A stretch of 64,000 nt of DNA from Edaphobacter modestus (GTDB lineage: Bacteria; Acidobacteriota; Terriglobia; Terriglobales; Acidobacteriaceae). The translations under genes and the position numbers were made by a program. Location: positions 4,154,001 to 4,218,000 of the forward strand of contig NZ_SHKW01000001.1 of assembly GCF_004217555.1 (NCBI RefSeq). Direction: 5' to 3'. Of this stretch, positions 38,801-47,267 are shown piece by piece (the stretch's first letter is position 1; each line of letters opens with the position of its first letter). The notes beneath the pieces were generated by a model. The model saw nothing but the letters and a program-made list of their open reading frames with translations. It searched no databases and was not told where the DNA came from.

Positions 38801-39388
38801 GATATCCGCAACAGCTTCATGCTGGACTTCGTCTACGACATGCCGTTCCACTTCCAGAAGGCCATCAAGAACCAGGTGCTGGGCGGCTGGATCATCTCCG
38901 GTAAGAGCTTTTACCGCAGCGGACAACCCTTCACGGTGTACAACGGCGCGGCGGCGCCCGCAAACACCGGCGGCACGGACCTGGGCGGCGTGCTGGTTGA
39001 CTTCGTCAACCCGCACATGAACCGCCACTGCGGTGCAGGTGCTGTGATGACGCCTTGCTTCACGACCTCCGATTTTGTCGCCTATAACGCCCAGACGGAC
39101 TTCGGCAATGCGGCGCGTAACCAGTTCAACGGACCGCACTATGCAGACACCGATCTGGCGCTGATGAAGAAGCTGTACCACCGTGAAGCACTAAATCTCC
39201 AGGTCGGTGCGAATGCCTTCAACGTCTTCAACCATCCCAACTTTGCCTTGCCGGCAGCGAACATCGCAAGTAACGGTCTTGGAACGATCAGCTCGATCGC
39301 AGCTCCGCCAACCAGCCCGTACGGCTCCTTCCAGGGAGCTGGCGTCGGTGGCCGTGTTGTTCAGGTCTTCGGTAAAGTCAACTTCTGA
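35897..39388 (+). CDS. TonB-dependent Oar-like receptor (receptor 3) with an HD-gene-derived N-terminus
   Basis: 1163 aa from ATG 35897 (AAAGGAAG upstream). Residues 6-27 (TSQAVLISGIRVPDSTLANE, then VMEFI) copy the N-terminus of the HD hydrolase gene at 51015. The true signal peptide (PQRFLLALGLLFAALLLPGVLQAQ) follows at about 30-54; a start at ATG 35975 would give an ordinary receptor. Next come a CarboxypepD_reg domain (TGVVQDSSGAIVPGANV), a plug (LPAPGGDITTVAYSVPG, FVLNGYDDEDPF, YSVQYGRAAGVI) and a barrel ending VVQVFGKVNF. Other motifs are FVFADYEGLHY and YAQDEWQVRPRL. Outer-membrane transport role as for the other receptors; no enzyme is adjacent, so no substrate hint. Confidence 0.9.
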   Translation: MEQAHTSQAVLISGIRVPDSTLANEVMEFISTLPQRFLLALGLLFAALLLPGVLQAQNAVTGALTGVVQDSSGAIVPGANVKIVDTATNATINVTTNDAGRYSAPLLKPSRYEVSVTANGLSSSPTIVTVLVGQVPNLDLTVSPTADTTVNVSSQQAQLTDTQSPASITTLTEAQIQNLPAPGGDITTVAYSVPGVVLNSGGAYGNFSSDGLPGTSNLFVLNGYDDEDPFLNLNNSGSSNLTLGQGEVSEAAVVQNGYSVQYGRAAGVIINWTTKSGSNQFHGAADYWYNGTILNANDWFRNQAGVGRSKAVSNQWALNGGGPIIKDKLFVFADYEGLHYVLPSSGYVAFPTQAFEQALLARVPAANVPFYQQAFGLYNASPNYAQATPVTNGTGLLQDSTGTMGCGSAAALGISDSSGGTFGTTSPCTAAALGTASNQNQEWLFTTRVDWAISDKNRLFGRYKMDRGSQPTYTNFVSPYFNTVSKQPGYEGQLNDTYLISPNITNQFIFAANWYTAYFGPANTNATLAAFPTYLSSMLDGGSNGSASYGGNLVLGLPNNYIDGRNVTQYQFVDDLSVLKGNHTLRFGYNFRRADISDYDSQQNFAGTYSLYMSDFANGALNPTDGSEFTQSLTNQKTAHLALYNLGVYAQDEWQVRPRLKLTAGIRFDRTGNPLCTNNCFSLYNGTFPQAGVTTLTPYNMLVNAYQPHPFTSVQKINPQGRFGFNYDVTGDGHTVVRGGFGMFTDLYPAGFLDGFIDNLPNVYNATIVSGNVGSAQVPGTAMANSLASFNGVEAGINNGASSSSLTNTIPSYAPPTFTVGPHEFKNPTYLEFNLQVQHQFSKSDAIILAYAGNTGYNEIITNGAVNAYSSTGFGGLPTAQPDPNFAGVNSFTNAAHSNYHGGSVTYKHIDEKGLTIDATYTYSKAMDDASNGGITNEPYNYNSYYAHSNFQIDPYNVGHLNYSVSDYDIRNSFMLDFVYDMPFHFQKAIKNQVLGGWIISGKSFYRSGQPFTVYNGAAAPANTGGTDLGGVLVDFVNPHMNRHCGAGAVMTPCFTTSDFVAYNAQTDFGNAARNQFNGPHYADTDLALMKKLYHREALNLQVGANAFNVFNHPNFALPAANIASNGLGTISSIAAPPTSPYGSFQGAGVGGRVVQVFGKVNF
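35914..35985 (+). repeat. Second, shorter copy of the HD-gene 5' end
   Basis: 72 bp, closely matching 51037-51108 of the intact HD gene (TCTCAAGCAGTACTCATCTC, AGAGTTCCCGACAGTA, GAGTTCATC). It is fused in frame to receptor 3 directly before its signal peptide. Confidence 0.85.
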
Positions 39389-39412
39389 TCTCTTCCATCA
39401 GAAGCATTCGTA

Positions 39413-39432
39413 GGGGCGGCTTCGGCCGTCCC
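39413..39432 (+). terminator. Terminator of receptor 3
   Basis: GGGGCGGC (39413-39420), loop TTCG, GCCGTCCC (39425-39432) with one G-U pair, followed by GTTTTCTTCT. It lies 24 bp after the receptor stop. Confidence 0.85.
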
Positions 39433-39921
39433 GTTTTCTTCTCTTTCCTGCTCAAGACACTACGCGAACGTGGTCATCCCTCGGTAGCCACGGCCTTCGA
39501 ACTAGCAGCTAATGCTATGAATGCCGGAGGAGCCGTTGCAACGCTCAGACCCGGAATTTTGCAGTCGAAGAGTCATCGCTAAACTTCGCCCGCTGACGGC
39601 GTTTGATACAGAATCACTGGTCACTTGTGTTTGCTGGTTGACCTCATCTTCCACCGGACATTGCCGCTGTGCGTTGACGATTAAAAGTGAAAGTTTCTCG
39701 TCAGTCGACTTCTCGAGTACCCATTTATCCACCTCAACAACATTGGATAAGCTCACCCATTTGCGGCACCGCCTGCGGTGAGGCAGAACCCACACATCTG
39801 CTGCGCAAGCCGAGCCGGGAGGTGGCCGTTTGCTTCCTGTAACAGGAAAGCGATAGCGACTCCGGCGGTTACAACATGAGGGGTTTGAGCCTTGACGGTC
39901 AAACCCCTGCAGTCGCGTCGT
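39433..39921. other. 489 bp without a supported gene
   Basis: A 97-codon minus frame (39502-39795) has no domain or ribosome site. No repeat was recognised. The region separates the receptor from the convergent hemQ gene. Confidence 0.4.
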
Positions 39922-40758
39922 CTATGTAAGTTTGCCGTTGAGCCACGATGTAAGGTTGTCAGCCTGCAGCCGGACTCCTATGAAGAACTGCCCGAAGAGA
40001 GCGTAGATGGCACTCACTTCGTCAAACCGCATCTCGTAGATTAATTTTTTGAAGACAATAGGGTCCTCAGCGAACAGGTCGACGCCCCATTCCCAATCGT
40101 CAAAGCCGATCGATCCAGTGATGATCTGGCGCACCGAATCCGCATAGCGGCGGCCGATCATTCCATGCTGGTGCATCATGCGCTGACGGTCGGTCATCGC
40201 CTCGGTATACCAGTTCCGTGCTTCGCCGCGTCTCCTGTCCATCGGATAGAAGCATAGGTATTTCGCAGGCGGAATCGAGGGGAAGAGCCGCTGCGCCATT
40301 GCGTTTGATTGGCGTGCCGCAACCTCCTGCACTCCCGCATTCCATTCGGCGGAGCCCTGGGTAAATCCCTTCTCCGCGAGGGCGGCGTAGGTCTTTGCCG
40401 AGGACTCATAGAGACCAAGTTCGACGACGGAGAGGTAAGAGTGCTGCGGTTGCAGAAAGCCATTCAGGCGGGTTTGAGCGAGTTCGAGTTCGAGTCGGTT
40501 GAGCTCGGCGAACGAGTCTCTGAAATGAATGAAGAGAAGATCTCCTTTGTGTCCCAATAGCGAGTAGATCGCGGACTGATTTCTCGCCGGCTCGCCGTAT
40601 CCCTTCTCCCACGTTTGAAAAAGTTCGACAGCCTCGGCTTCTATCTCGCGTTGATCCTGCACAGAGAGTTTCTTCCAGGACTCCCAGTCAAACCGAAACA
40701 TTTGATGAAGAACGCTGGACCCTTCAAGGGTCATCGGGACGCTTGGCAACTCAGACAC
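39922..40758 (-). CDS. hemQ: Coproheme decarboxylase (HemQ/ChdC, chlorite-dismutase fold)
   Basis: About 278 aa from a GTG with GGAG 9 nt upstream; a TTG five codons earlier is also possible. Two ferredoxin-like halves are visible. The C-terminal half carries the family signature CFYPMDRRRGEARNWY, the haem-side HQHGMIGRRYADSV region and GFDDWEWGVDLFAEDP, then KKLIYEMRFDEVSAIYALFGQFF. It lacks the distal Arg pattern of true chlorite dismutases and reads like the Firmicutes/Actinobacteria HemQ type. It oxidatively decarboxylates iron-coproporphyrin III to haem b. Ferrochelatase lies 6.5 kb away, so late haem synthesis here probably follows the coproporphyrin route. Confidence 0.85.
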   Translation of the reverse strand: MSELPSVPMTLEGSSVLHQMFRFDWESWKKLSVQDQREIEAEAVELFQTWEKGYGEPARNQSAIYSLLGHKGDLLFIHFRDSFAELNRLELELAQTRLNGFLQPQHSYLSVVELGLYESSAKTYAALAEKGFTQGSAEWNAGVQEVAARQSNAMAQRLFPSIPPAKYLCFYPMDRRRGEARNWYTEAMTDRQRMMHQHGMIGRRYADSVRQIITGSIGFDDWEWGVDLFAEDPIVFKKLIYEMRFDEVSAIYALFGQFFIGVRLQADNLTSWLNGKLT

Positions 40759-40883
40759 GGTATTTTTCTCCAATCGATAGAGCCATCATCAAACGATGGC
40801 GAACTTCACTTTTTACGAAACGGCTCCGGCGGGTGATCCGACGATGCAGAACATGACAACAGTCAGTGCTGCAAGATGATATT

Positions 40884-41213
40884 TTAAGCGACATCCTCTA
40901 CCTTTCCAATGTCGAGGCGAACGATACGGCCAGAGTCGTTCAGCTCAAAGTTGAAATACGCGCGGAAGGTTCCCGATTCGTCTGAACGAAAGTCTCCTTC
41001 GATGTAAAAACCGTTGTTAGCGACTCGGTCGATACAGATGAATCTCTCGCGGCCGAATGACTCCTGGGTGAAACGCTTGAGGTCACGTGGACTTCCATCG
41101 TCATAGAGTACTGCCTTCGGCGTAAAGAGGCGATTCCACGCATCCCTGTCGACATTCTGGAGGGCTTCAACAGCAGCCTTGACGGTGGGGATTATGAGCA
41201 GATTCGTAAGCAA
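40884..41213 (-). CDS. SnoaL-like (NTF2-fold) small protein
   Basis: About 109 aa from a TTG with AGGGAG 6 nt upstream; an ATG 13 codons earlier is the alternative. A cone-shaped NTF2/SnoaL fold is suggested by an N-terminal helix (PTVKAAVEALQNVDRDAWNRLF), the strand LYDDGSP, a middle segment ending ERFICIDRV and alternating beta-strands (GTFRAYFNFELNDSGRIVRLDIG). Family members bind or isomerise small hydrophobic ligands, or serve as scaffolds. There is no catalytic Asp/His pair I can assign. It is on the same strand as hemQ, about 125 bp upstream. Confidence 0.7.
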   Translation of the reverse strand: MLTNLLIIPTVKAAVEALQNVDRDAWNRLFTPKAVLYDDGSPRDLKRFTQESFGRERFICIDRVANNGFYIEGDFRSDESGTFRAYFNFELNDSGRIVRLDIGKVEDVA

Positions 41214-41410
41214 TGTGGGCTCCCTGTTGATTGATATGCGTACTCCGCTCAATCTTCAGGATAGTTGAGCGGGGCCTCGGATGGCATGACGAGAATCCAG
41301 CATTTTGGGACATGGGGGCTGGCCATTGCGTGCGTCCAAGAAGCGCGCGGCAGCAGGTTCGCCCTTCCTGCTACAGCCACCTGTCGCCGAGAATGCAGTG
41401 CAAAGGCATG

Positions 41411-41600
41411 TCAATCGTGCGCTTTCGCAGCTACTCGGAAAGTGCAATATCAAATATAGCCCAGCCCATCTACCTCGACGCTTACTGAGGCGATACTCTC
41501 AAATTGTTTCCGGCGAGCAACTGGCACAGCCGACGTGAGAGTGGAAAAGATCGATGAGAGCAAGATTCGCGGCAGCACTTCTTCTTTCTGGAAGCAAAAC
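41411..41600 (+). pseudogene. Duplicated promoter and signal-peptide fragment of the periplasmic catalase gene
   Basis: Strongly similar to 44430-44620. Shared blocks include GTGCAATATCAAATATAGCCCAGCC, GAGGCGATACTCTCAAATTGTTT, CACAGCCGACG and, from ATG 41554, a fragment reading MRARFAAALLLSGS that corresponds to MKTKLAVVLLFSGS of the catalase at 44574. After about 14 codons the similarity ends. The frame then closes within 30 codons. It lies about 290 bp upstream of katA. Confidence 0.85.
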
Positions 41601-41890
41601 ACGATTTACCTTACCGTCGAAGACATCTCTGGTGTTGGCCAGCATGTTGGTCGAAACGACGATACATCCGACCTAACAGGAGCGGTTGTCGTGAACGTGT
41701 CCGAAAACGACGGATATGCGTCATAGAGGTTTCAAACGCAGAGCCTTAAGGTGCTGTTATGGGCAACGTAACCCAGCCGCAAGAGGCAGAGAACGCCGCG
41801 CGCATCACGATTCGCTCTCTATGGGCAAACCGTCCGGGGACTCCTGCTACGGCCTAATAGCAACAACTACCTACGAAATAGAGGAGAATC

Positions 41891-43339
41891 ATGAAGAAAT
41901 TGACAACAGCGTTCGGCGCTCCCGTTGATGACAACCAGAATATTAAGACCGCTGGCAAACGCGGGCCCGCCTTACTCGAGAACGTATGGTTTATCGAGAA
42001 GATGGCACACTTCGACCGCGAGGTGATTCCAGAGCGGCGTATGCATGCCAAGGGCGCAGGCGCTTTCGGAACCTTCACCGTGACGCACGACATCACCAAG
42101 TACACCAAGGCGAAGATCTTCTCCGAGGTCGGAAAAGCGACTCCCATGTTCGCCCGCTTCTCCACCGTTGCCGGTGAGCGTGGTGCGGCCGACGCCGAGC
42201 GCGACATCCGCGGCTTCGCGCTGAAGTTCTATACCGAGGAAGGGAACTGGGACCTCGTTGGAAACAACACGCCCGTCTTCTTCATTCGTGATCCTCTCAA
42301 GTTCCCCGATCTCAACCACGCCATCAAGCGGGATCCGCGAACCGGCATGCGCAGCGCAGACAGCAACTGGGACTTCTGGACGAACCTTCCCGAGGCCCTG
42401 CACCAGATCACCGTTGTGATGAGCGATCGTGGAATCCCGCGCACCTTCCGCCATATGCACGGCTTTGGCAGCCACACGTACAGCTTCATCAATTCGGAGA
42501 ACAAGCGTTTCTGGGTGAAGTTCACCTTCAAGACCCAGCAGGGAATCCAGAACCTCACGGATCAGGAAGCGGAATCCCTTATGGGTAAGGATCGTGAGAC
42601 TCACCAGCGCGACCTCTACGAGGCCATCGAGAAGAGCGACTTCCCCCGCTGGAAGCTGTATGTGCAAATCATGAGCGAGGAGGATGCGAACACCTACCAC
42701 ATCCACCCGTTCGATCTCACGAAGGTCTGGCCTCACGCGGACTATCCTCTGATCGAAGTCGGCGTTCTGGAGCTGAACAGGAATCCCGAGAACTTCTTTG
42801 CGGATGTCGAGCAGGCCGCCTTTGCCCCGACGAACATCATCCCGGGAATCGGCTACTCGCCGGATCGGATGCTTCAGGGACGTCTGTTCTCGTACGGCGA
42901 CGCACAGCGCTACCGCCTCGGCGTCAATCACTATCTGATTCCGGTGAACGCGCCCAAGTGCCCGTTCCATTCTTACCATCGTGACGGTGCGATGCGCGTC
43001 GACGGAAACTATGGCGGCACGACCAGCTACGAGCCGAACCGTCATGGCGAGTGGCAGGAGCAACCCGATTACTCGGAGCCGCCATTGGCCATCAACGGAG
43101 ATGCTCAGAAGTTCGATTTCCGTGAGGACGATCACGACTACTACTCGCAGCCGGGCAATCTCTTCCGTATGTTCAGCGCAGAGGAAAAGCAGCGTCTGTT
43201 TGAGAACACGGCTCGGGCCCTCGGTCCGGCCTCCAAGGAAGTCCGGGATCGCCATGTTGCGAACTGCGCAAAGGCGGACCCGGCTTACGGCGAAGGTGTT
43301 GCAAACGCTCTCGAAGCTTTCCTGGCGGAGCGCAAGTAA
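41891..43339 (+). CDS. katA: Cytosolic monofunctional haem catalase
   Basis: 482 aa, small-subunit (clade 3) length. Catalytic His52 (RRMHAKGAG) and Asn125 (VGNNTPVFF), the proximal Tyr in [14 protein letters not shown] (about 335) and the GFGSHTYSF region are all present. There is no signal peptide. It converts hydrogen peroxide to water and oxygen. GAGGAG lies 5 nt before the ATG. It is followed by a strong terminator and then oxyR. Upstream lies a duplicated copy of the other catalase's promoter, which may now drive or influence it. A 427-codon antisense frame is a shadow. Confidence 0.97.
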   Translation: MKKLTTAFGAPVDDNQNIKTAGKRGPALLENVWFIEKMAHFDREVIPERRMHAKGAGAFGTFTVTHDITKYTKAKIFSEVGKATPMFARFSTVAGERGAADAERDIRGFALKFYTEEGNWDLVGNNTPVFFIRDPLKFPDLNHAIKRDPRTGMRSADSNWDFWTNLPEALHQITVVMSDRGIPRTFRHMHGFGSHTYSFINSENKRFWVKFTFKTQQGIQNLTDQEAESLMGKDRETHQRDLYEAIEKSDFPRWKLYVQIMSEEDANTYHIHPFDLTKVWPHADYPLIEVGVLELNRNPENFFADVEQAAFAPTNIIPGIGYSPDRMLQGRLFSYGDAQRYRLGVNHYLIPVNAPKCPFHSYHRDGAMRVDGNYGGTTSYEPNRHGEWQEQPDYSEPPLAINGDAQKFDFREDDHDYYSQPGNLFRMFSAEEKQRLFENTARALGPASKEVRDRHVANCAKADPAYGEGVANALEAFLAERK

Positions 43340-43378
43340 CCCGGCGTCAACCTCATAGCCTTGTAATCTGCCTAACCT

Positions 43379-43409
43379 GGCTCCGTAACAAGTAATCTGT
43401 TACGGAGCC
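43379..43409 (+). terminator. Rho-independent terminator of katA
   Basis: GGCTCCGTAACA (43379-43390) pairs with TGTTACGGAGCC (43398-43409) around a 7-nt loop, followed by GCTTTTTATC. Confidence 0.92.
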
Positions 43410-43503
43410 GCTTTTTATCTAATCTATAGCGCAGCCGCAACTGTAAGCCTCCTCGCAGGAGCCTCCTAGCTTCCAATCGTACCTACACCGATTTGCAAAC
43501 ATG

Positions 43504-43520
43504 GCTATCATAGAGATAGC
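43504..43520 (+). promoter_or_regulatory. LysR-type operator candidate at the oxyR start
   Basis: GCTATC-N5-GATAGC (arms 43504-43509 and 43515-43520) is a perfect inverted repeat containing the T-N11-A LysR box (TATC-N5-GATA). It ends one base before the ATG at 43522. It may allow OxyR autoregulation; this also argues against the upstream ATG at 43501. Confidence 0.5.
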
Positions 43521-43521
43521 A

Positions 43522-44412
43522 ATGGAACTTCAACAGCTTAGGTACTTTTGTTCGGTCGTTCGATATGGCAGTTTCACAAAAGCTGCGGAGCAGGAAGGGA
43601 TCGCCCAGCCGACGCTATCTCTGCAGATTCGCAGATTGGAAAAATCAGTTGGATCGACCCTCTTTGTGCGGCTCGCCAGGTCAGTACGCTTGACGCACGC
43701 CGGTGAGATCTTCTACTCACACGCAAAGGAAATACTAAGCCGATCCAAGCTCGCTGAGTTGCAGGTCCGGCAACTGGAGGATGGCATCGGTGGACCCCTT
43801 CGCATCGGCGCGATCCCGACGGTCCTTCCGTACCTGCTCGCACCACACCTGCCCGAATTCTCGACCCTGTACCCGGAGGTCGACATGATTCTGACGGAAG
43901 ACGTCACGACGAACCTCGTCGATAAGCTTCGTGCAGGCGATCTCGATGTCATCATCGTGAGCCTGCCTCTACGTCAACCTGATCTTGTCTGTAGCGAATT
44001 ATTGCGTGAGCCCCTTGTCCTAGTGGCTCCAAAGGAACACACACTTTGTCAGGCACAGCCCGCCAAACTGGATCTTTCCGGTGAGCGGCTTCTCCTTTTG
44101 AAGGAAGGTCATTGCTTTAGGGACGACATGCTTATTGCCTGCAGGCGGGGCAGCGCGGAGATGGCACCCGCCTTCGAGTCCGATCACTTTGGATCCATCT
44201 TTCCCCTGGTTGCCTCAGGGTCCGGAATAACAATCGCGCCACGAATGGCGGCGCTCCAGGCCGATGGCTGTGCTGTGATGCCCCTGCCTAAGGAGCAGTC
44301 GAGGCGCATTGGTTACGCGCGTCTCAAGAGCGGCGCCAGGTTCAAGACCTTGACTGCTTTTACAAAGTGGTTGCGAACCATAGCGGAATCGATCGCAAAG
44401 CCGGATGCATAG
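43522..44412 (+). CDS. oxyR: OxyR-type LysR regulator
   Basis: 296 aa from ATG 43522; an in-frame ATG seven codons earlier lies across the operator-like palindrome. N-terminal LysR HTH (MELQQLRYFCSVV, FTKAAEQEGIAQPTLSLQIRRLE). The effector domain begins GPLRIGAIPTVLPYLLAPHLPEF, as in OxyR. The peroxide switch is conserved: GHC-FRDDMLIA-C, two Cys (198 and 207) nine residues apart, matching E. coli Cys199 and Cys208. The later SGSGITIAP also matches. Oxidation should form a disulfide and activate catalase genes. It sits between the two catalase genes, both likely targets. Confidence 0.92.
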   Translation: MELQQLRYFCSVVRYGSFTKAAEQEGIAQPTLSLQIRRLEKSVGSTLFVRLARSVRLTHAGEIFYSHAKEILSRSKLAELQVRQLEDGIGGPLRIGAIPTVLPYLLAPHLPEFSTLYPEVDMILTEDVTTNLVDKLRAGDLDVIIVSLPLRQPDLVCSELLREPLVLVAPKEHTLCQAQPAKLDLSGERLLLLKEGHCFRDDMLIACRRGSAEMAPAFESDHFGSIFPLVASGSGITIAPRMAALQADGCAVMPLPKEQSRRIGYARLKSGARFKTLTAFTKWLRTIAESIAKPDA

Positions 44413-44429
44413 AAGCCCGCAAAGCCGCG

Positions 44430-44620
44430 TCAATCCTGCGGCTTCGTAGCTATTCGGAAAATGCAATATCAACTATAGCCCAGCCGATCTACCTCCACGC
44501 CTGCTGAGGCGATACGCTCAAATTGTTTCGCTTAGTAACTGGCGCACAGCCGACGCGAAAGTGGAGAATATCGATGAAAACAAAATTGGCGGTAGTACTT
44601 CTTTTTTCTGGAAGCCTCGT
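44430..44620 (+). repeat. Intact copy of the duplicated catalase promoter/leader
   Basis: Parent copy of the segment at 41411-41600. It contains ATGCAATATCAACTATAGCC, the spacer GAGGCGATACGCTCAAATTG and the start of the periplasmic catalase. Half-sites CTATAG and AGCTAT may be OxyR contacts (inference). Confidence 0.8.
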
Positions 44621-46103
44621 TTATGGACAGCAGCAGACTAAGACTCTCACCACAAACGCAGGCGCTCCGGTAGCGGACAATCAGGATTCCCTCACAACTG
44701 GTAATGATGGGCCGGTCTTATTGCAGGACCTCCATTTGATCGACAAGCTGCAAACATTCGATCGCGAACGCATCCCGGAGCGCGTGGTGCACGCGCGCGG
44801 CGTTGGCGCGCACGGCTTCTTCGTCTCCTACGGCGACGAGTCGCAGTACACGAAGGCTGACTTCCTCAACGCCAAGGACAAGCAGACCCCGGTCTTCGTT
44901 CGCTTCTCGACCGTCATGAACCCCACCGGTTCGGCGGAGACGGGAACTCGCGATCCCCGCGGCTTCGCGGTGAAGTTCTACACCCAGCAGGGTAACTACG
45001 ATATCGTCGGCATCAACCAGCCGGTCTTCTTTATTCGCGACGCCATCAAGTTCCCCGACTTCGTGCACGCGATGAAGCCCTCGCCGGTGACCAATCGCCA
45101 GGATCAGACCCGTCAGTGGGACTTCCTCTCGCTCGAGAAGGAATCCACCAACATGATGACCTACATGTACCTCGACAGCGGCACCCCGCTGAACAACCGC
45201 CAGATGGACGGCTGGGGTGTGCACGCGTTCCGCTGGGTCAATGCGCAGGGCAAGGTGGTGTACGTCAAGTACAAGTGGACCTCGATGCAGGGCTACCTCA
45301 ACACCAACCCGCGCACCCTTGCTGCCGCGCTGTTGAAGGACCCCCAGGAAGCCACCGACGATCTCTATCGCGAGATCGGCAAGGGCAACTTCCCCTCGTG
45401 GGAGCTGAGCGTGCAGATCGCGACCCCGGAGCAGTTGGCCAAGCTGGACTTCGATCCGTTTGACGACACCAAGATCTGGCCCGAGTCGATCTTCCCCCAG
45501 ACCAAGATTGGCAAGATGACCCTCAACAAGATGCCCGATAACTACTTCCAGGATACCGAGCAGGCCGCCTTCGCGCCTGGCAACCTGGTTCCCGGCATCG
45601 AGCCCTCGCCCGACCGCATGCTGCAGGGACGTCTGTTCTCGTACCTGGACACCCAGCGATACCGCATTGGACCTAACTTCCAGCAGCTGCCGATCAACCG
45701 GCCCATTTCACCCGTGAACAGCTACAACCAGAACGGTCATATGGACACCCGCGAGACGCACGGCGACTACAACTACCAGCCGAATCGCGCACAGAACACG
45801 ATGGGCGAGAACCCGGCATTCGACTACTCGCCGGTGGAGCTGGGCGCAACGACAGTGCATCAGCCGATCCGCATCAAGGACGAGTATCGCCAGGCGGGCG
45901 AGCTGTATCGCTCGGCGAGCAAGGCGGATCAGGACGACCTGATCGCGAACCTGGTGCACGACCTGTCGCAGGTCACCAACCCGGACATCACTCTGGAGAT
46001 GGTGAGCCACTTCTACAAAGCGGACAAGCAGTACGGAACCCGCGTTGCCGAGGGCCTGCACATCGACGTCCAACAGGTTGTGGAACGAGCCGCCAAACTC
46101 TAA
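44574..46103 (+). CDS. katB: Periplasmic monofunctional haem catalase
   Basis: 509 aa with a signal peptide (MKTKLAVVLLFSGSLVYGQ), so unlike katA it is exported. Catalytic His73 (RVVHARGVGAHG), the active-site Asn in GINQPVFFIRD and the proximal Tyr in RLFSYLDTQRYRIG are kept. GGAG lies 7 nt before the ATG. Two ankyrin-repeat genes follow, recalling the Pseudomonas aeruginosa katB-ankB unit, where a periplasmic ankyrin protein supports KatB activity. It defends the envelope against external peroxide. The symbol is by analogy. Confidence 0.92.
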   Translation: MKTKLAVVLLFSGSLVYGQQQTKTLTTNAGAPVADNQDSLTTGNDGPVLLQDLHLIDKLQTFDRERIPERVVHARGVGAHGFFVSYGDESQYTKADFLNAKDKQTPVFVRFSTVMNPTGSAETGTRDPRGFAVKFYTQQGNYDIVGINQPVFFIRDAIKFPDFVHAMKPSPVTNRQDQTRQWDFLSLEKESTNMMTYMYLDSGTPLNNRQMDGWGVHAFRWVNAQGKVVYVKYKWTSMQGYLNTNPRTLAAALLKDPQEATDDLYREIGKGNFPSWELSVQIATPEQLAKLDFDPFDDTKIWPESIFPQTKIGKMTLNKMPDNYFQDTEQAAFAPGNLVPGIEPSPDRMLQGRLFSYLDTQRYRIGPNFQQLPINRPISPVNSYNQNGHMDTRETHGDYNYQPNRAQNTMGENPAFDYSPVELGATTVHQPIRIKDEYRQAGELYRSASKADQDDLIANLVHDLSQVTNPDITLEMVSHFYKADKQYGTRVAEGLHIDVQQVVERAAKL

Positions 46104-46121
46104 CTGCGAATGACTCAACAG

Positions 46122-46152
46122 ACAGGTGCAGTCCTCAGGGGACTGCACCTGT
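46122..46152 (+). promoter_or_regulatory. 13-bp perfect hairpin between catalase and ankyrin genes
   Basis: ACAGGTGCAGTCC (46122-46134) pairs with GGACTGCACCTGT (46140-46152) around TCAGG. No T tract follows and the next ATG is 19 bp away. It more likely attenuates or stabilises the mRNA than terminates it. Confidence 0.7.
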
Positions 46153-46171
46153 GCGATCAAAGGCTGAATCT

Positions 46172-46645
46172 ATGAAGACTAGATTGACCAGTATCCTGCT
46201 TGCATTCACCGCTTGTGCGGTGGTTGCCCATGCACAGGCCCCCAACCTCTTCTCCGCGGCACGAACGAACGATGTGAACAGCGCGCGTATCCTGCTTGCA
46301 AACAAAGCCGACGTAAACCAGCAGGATGATAAGGGGTATACCCCACTGATCATGGCCACATACAACGGTAGCTATGAAGTGGCTCAGCTTCTCCTTGAAC
46401 ATGGCGCGTCAACCGAAAAGAAAGATCGATCGGGGCGCACCGCGCTAATGGGCGCTTCCTTCAAAGGAGATGAGCGAGATGTCGCGCTGTTGCTGCAGCA
46501 TGGAGCTGACGAAGACGCGAAAGATGCAAAGGGTCTTAACAGCATGATGTATGCCGTCATGTTCGGGAGGATCTCGGTCATCCGGGTGCTTCGCGCGGCG
46601 GAAACCGCAAGACCGACAACAACAGAAGTTTCAAACACCAAGTAA
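46172..46645 (+). CDS. Periplasmic ankyrin-repeat protein 1
   Basis: 157 aa. Signal peptide ending AVVAHAQAP. Three to four ankyrin repeats follow: NLFSAARTNDVNSARILL, KGYTPLIMATYNGSYEVAQLL, SGRTALMGASFKGDERDVALLL and KGLNSMMYAVMFGRISVIRVL. A short Thr-rich tail ends the protein. It is paralogous to the next gene, a tandem duplication. By analogy with AnkB/AnkA-type proteins it probably assists haem loading or stability of the exported catalase encoded just upstream. The ribosome site is weak, so translation may depend on the upstream message. Confidence 0.88.
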   Translation: MKTRLTSILLAFTACAVVAHAQAPNLFSAARTNDVNSARILLANKADVNQQDDKGYTPLIMATYNGSYEVAQLLLEHGASTEKKDRSGRTALMGASFKGDERDVALLLQHGADEDAKDAKGLNSMMYAVMFGRISVIRVLRAAETARPTTTEVSNTK

Positions 46646-46671
46646 GAGTCAAAGTCAGAGGAGACCTCACA

Positions 46672-47214
46672 GTGAAAGCCAAGTTGATTGCCGTACTCTT
46701 CGCCATGACTGCGTTGACCTCGATTGCACATGGGCAATCGCAGGATCTCTATCTGGCGGCGAGGACCAACAACGTCAAGCTCGCCCAGACGTTGATCGAC
46801 CAGAAGGTCGACGTCAACCAGAAGGATGAGCGCGGATATACGGCGCTGATTCTTGCGACCTACAACCAGAGTCCTGACGTCGCCGAGCTACTGCTGAAGC
46901 ATGGCGCTGATACAGAGAGTGGAGACCCGACTGGCCGCACTGCCCTGATGGGTGCGTCGTTCCAGGGTGACGACAAGTGCGTCGCCATCCTCCTCGATAA
47001 CGGTGCAAAGATCAACGGCGTGGATGTAAACGGAGCGACTGCGCTGATGTATGCCGTGGAGTTTGGACGCAAACCGGTTGTCAAGCTGTTGATCGCAAGG
47101 AACGCCGATCCGCACTTCAAGGACAAGAGGGGCTTCGACGCCTTCTATCTTGCCCAACAACTGGACGATCCGGAGATACTCGGGATTTTGAAACAGGCCC
47201 CAAAGGCCGATTGA
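46672..47214 (+). CDS. Periplasmic ankyrin-repeat protein 2
   Basis: 180 aa from a GTG start with GAGGAG 8 nt upstream. Signal peptide MKAKLIAVLFAMTALTSIAHGQ. Four to five ankyrin repeats: DLYLAARTNNVKLAQTLI, RGYTALILATYNQSPDVAELLL, TGRTALMGASFQGDDKCVAILL, NGATALMYAVEFGRKPVVKLLI and RGFDAFYLAQQLDDPEILGIL. About half of the aligned positions match protein 1. It lies 26 bp downstream of it. Likely partner of the periplasmic catalase; keeping two paralogues could provide a heteromer or separate haem and catalase clients (inference). Confidence 0.9.
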   Translation: MKAKLIAVLFAMTALTSIAHGQSQDLYLAARTNNVKLAQTLIDQKVDVNQKDERGYTALILATYNQSPDVAELLLKHGADTESGDPTGRTALMGASFQGDDKCVAILLDNGAKINGVDVNGATALMYAVEFGRKPVVKLLIARNADPHFKDKRGFDAFYLAQQLDDPEILGILKQAPKAD

Positions 47215-47267
47215 AGATGTGACTGCAGGAAACGGTATGCACCGAGCTCTTGGTGAAGGGAGTTGAG

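Noticed and set aside
41972..43255. 427-codon open frame antisense to katA
   Set aside because: The katA reading shows every catalase motif; the antisense translation has no recognisable feature.
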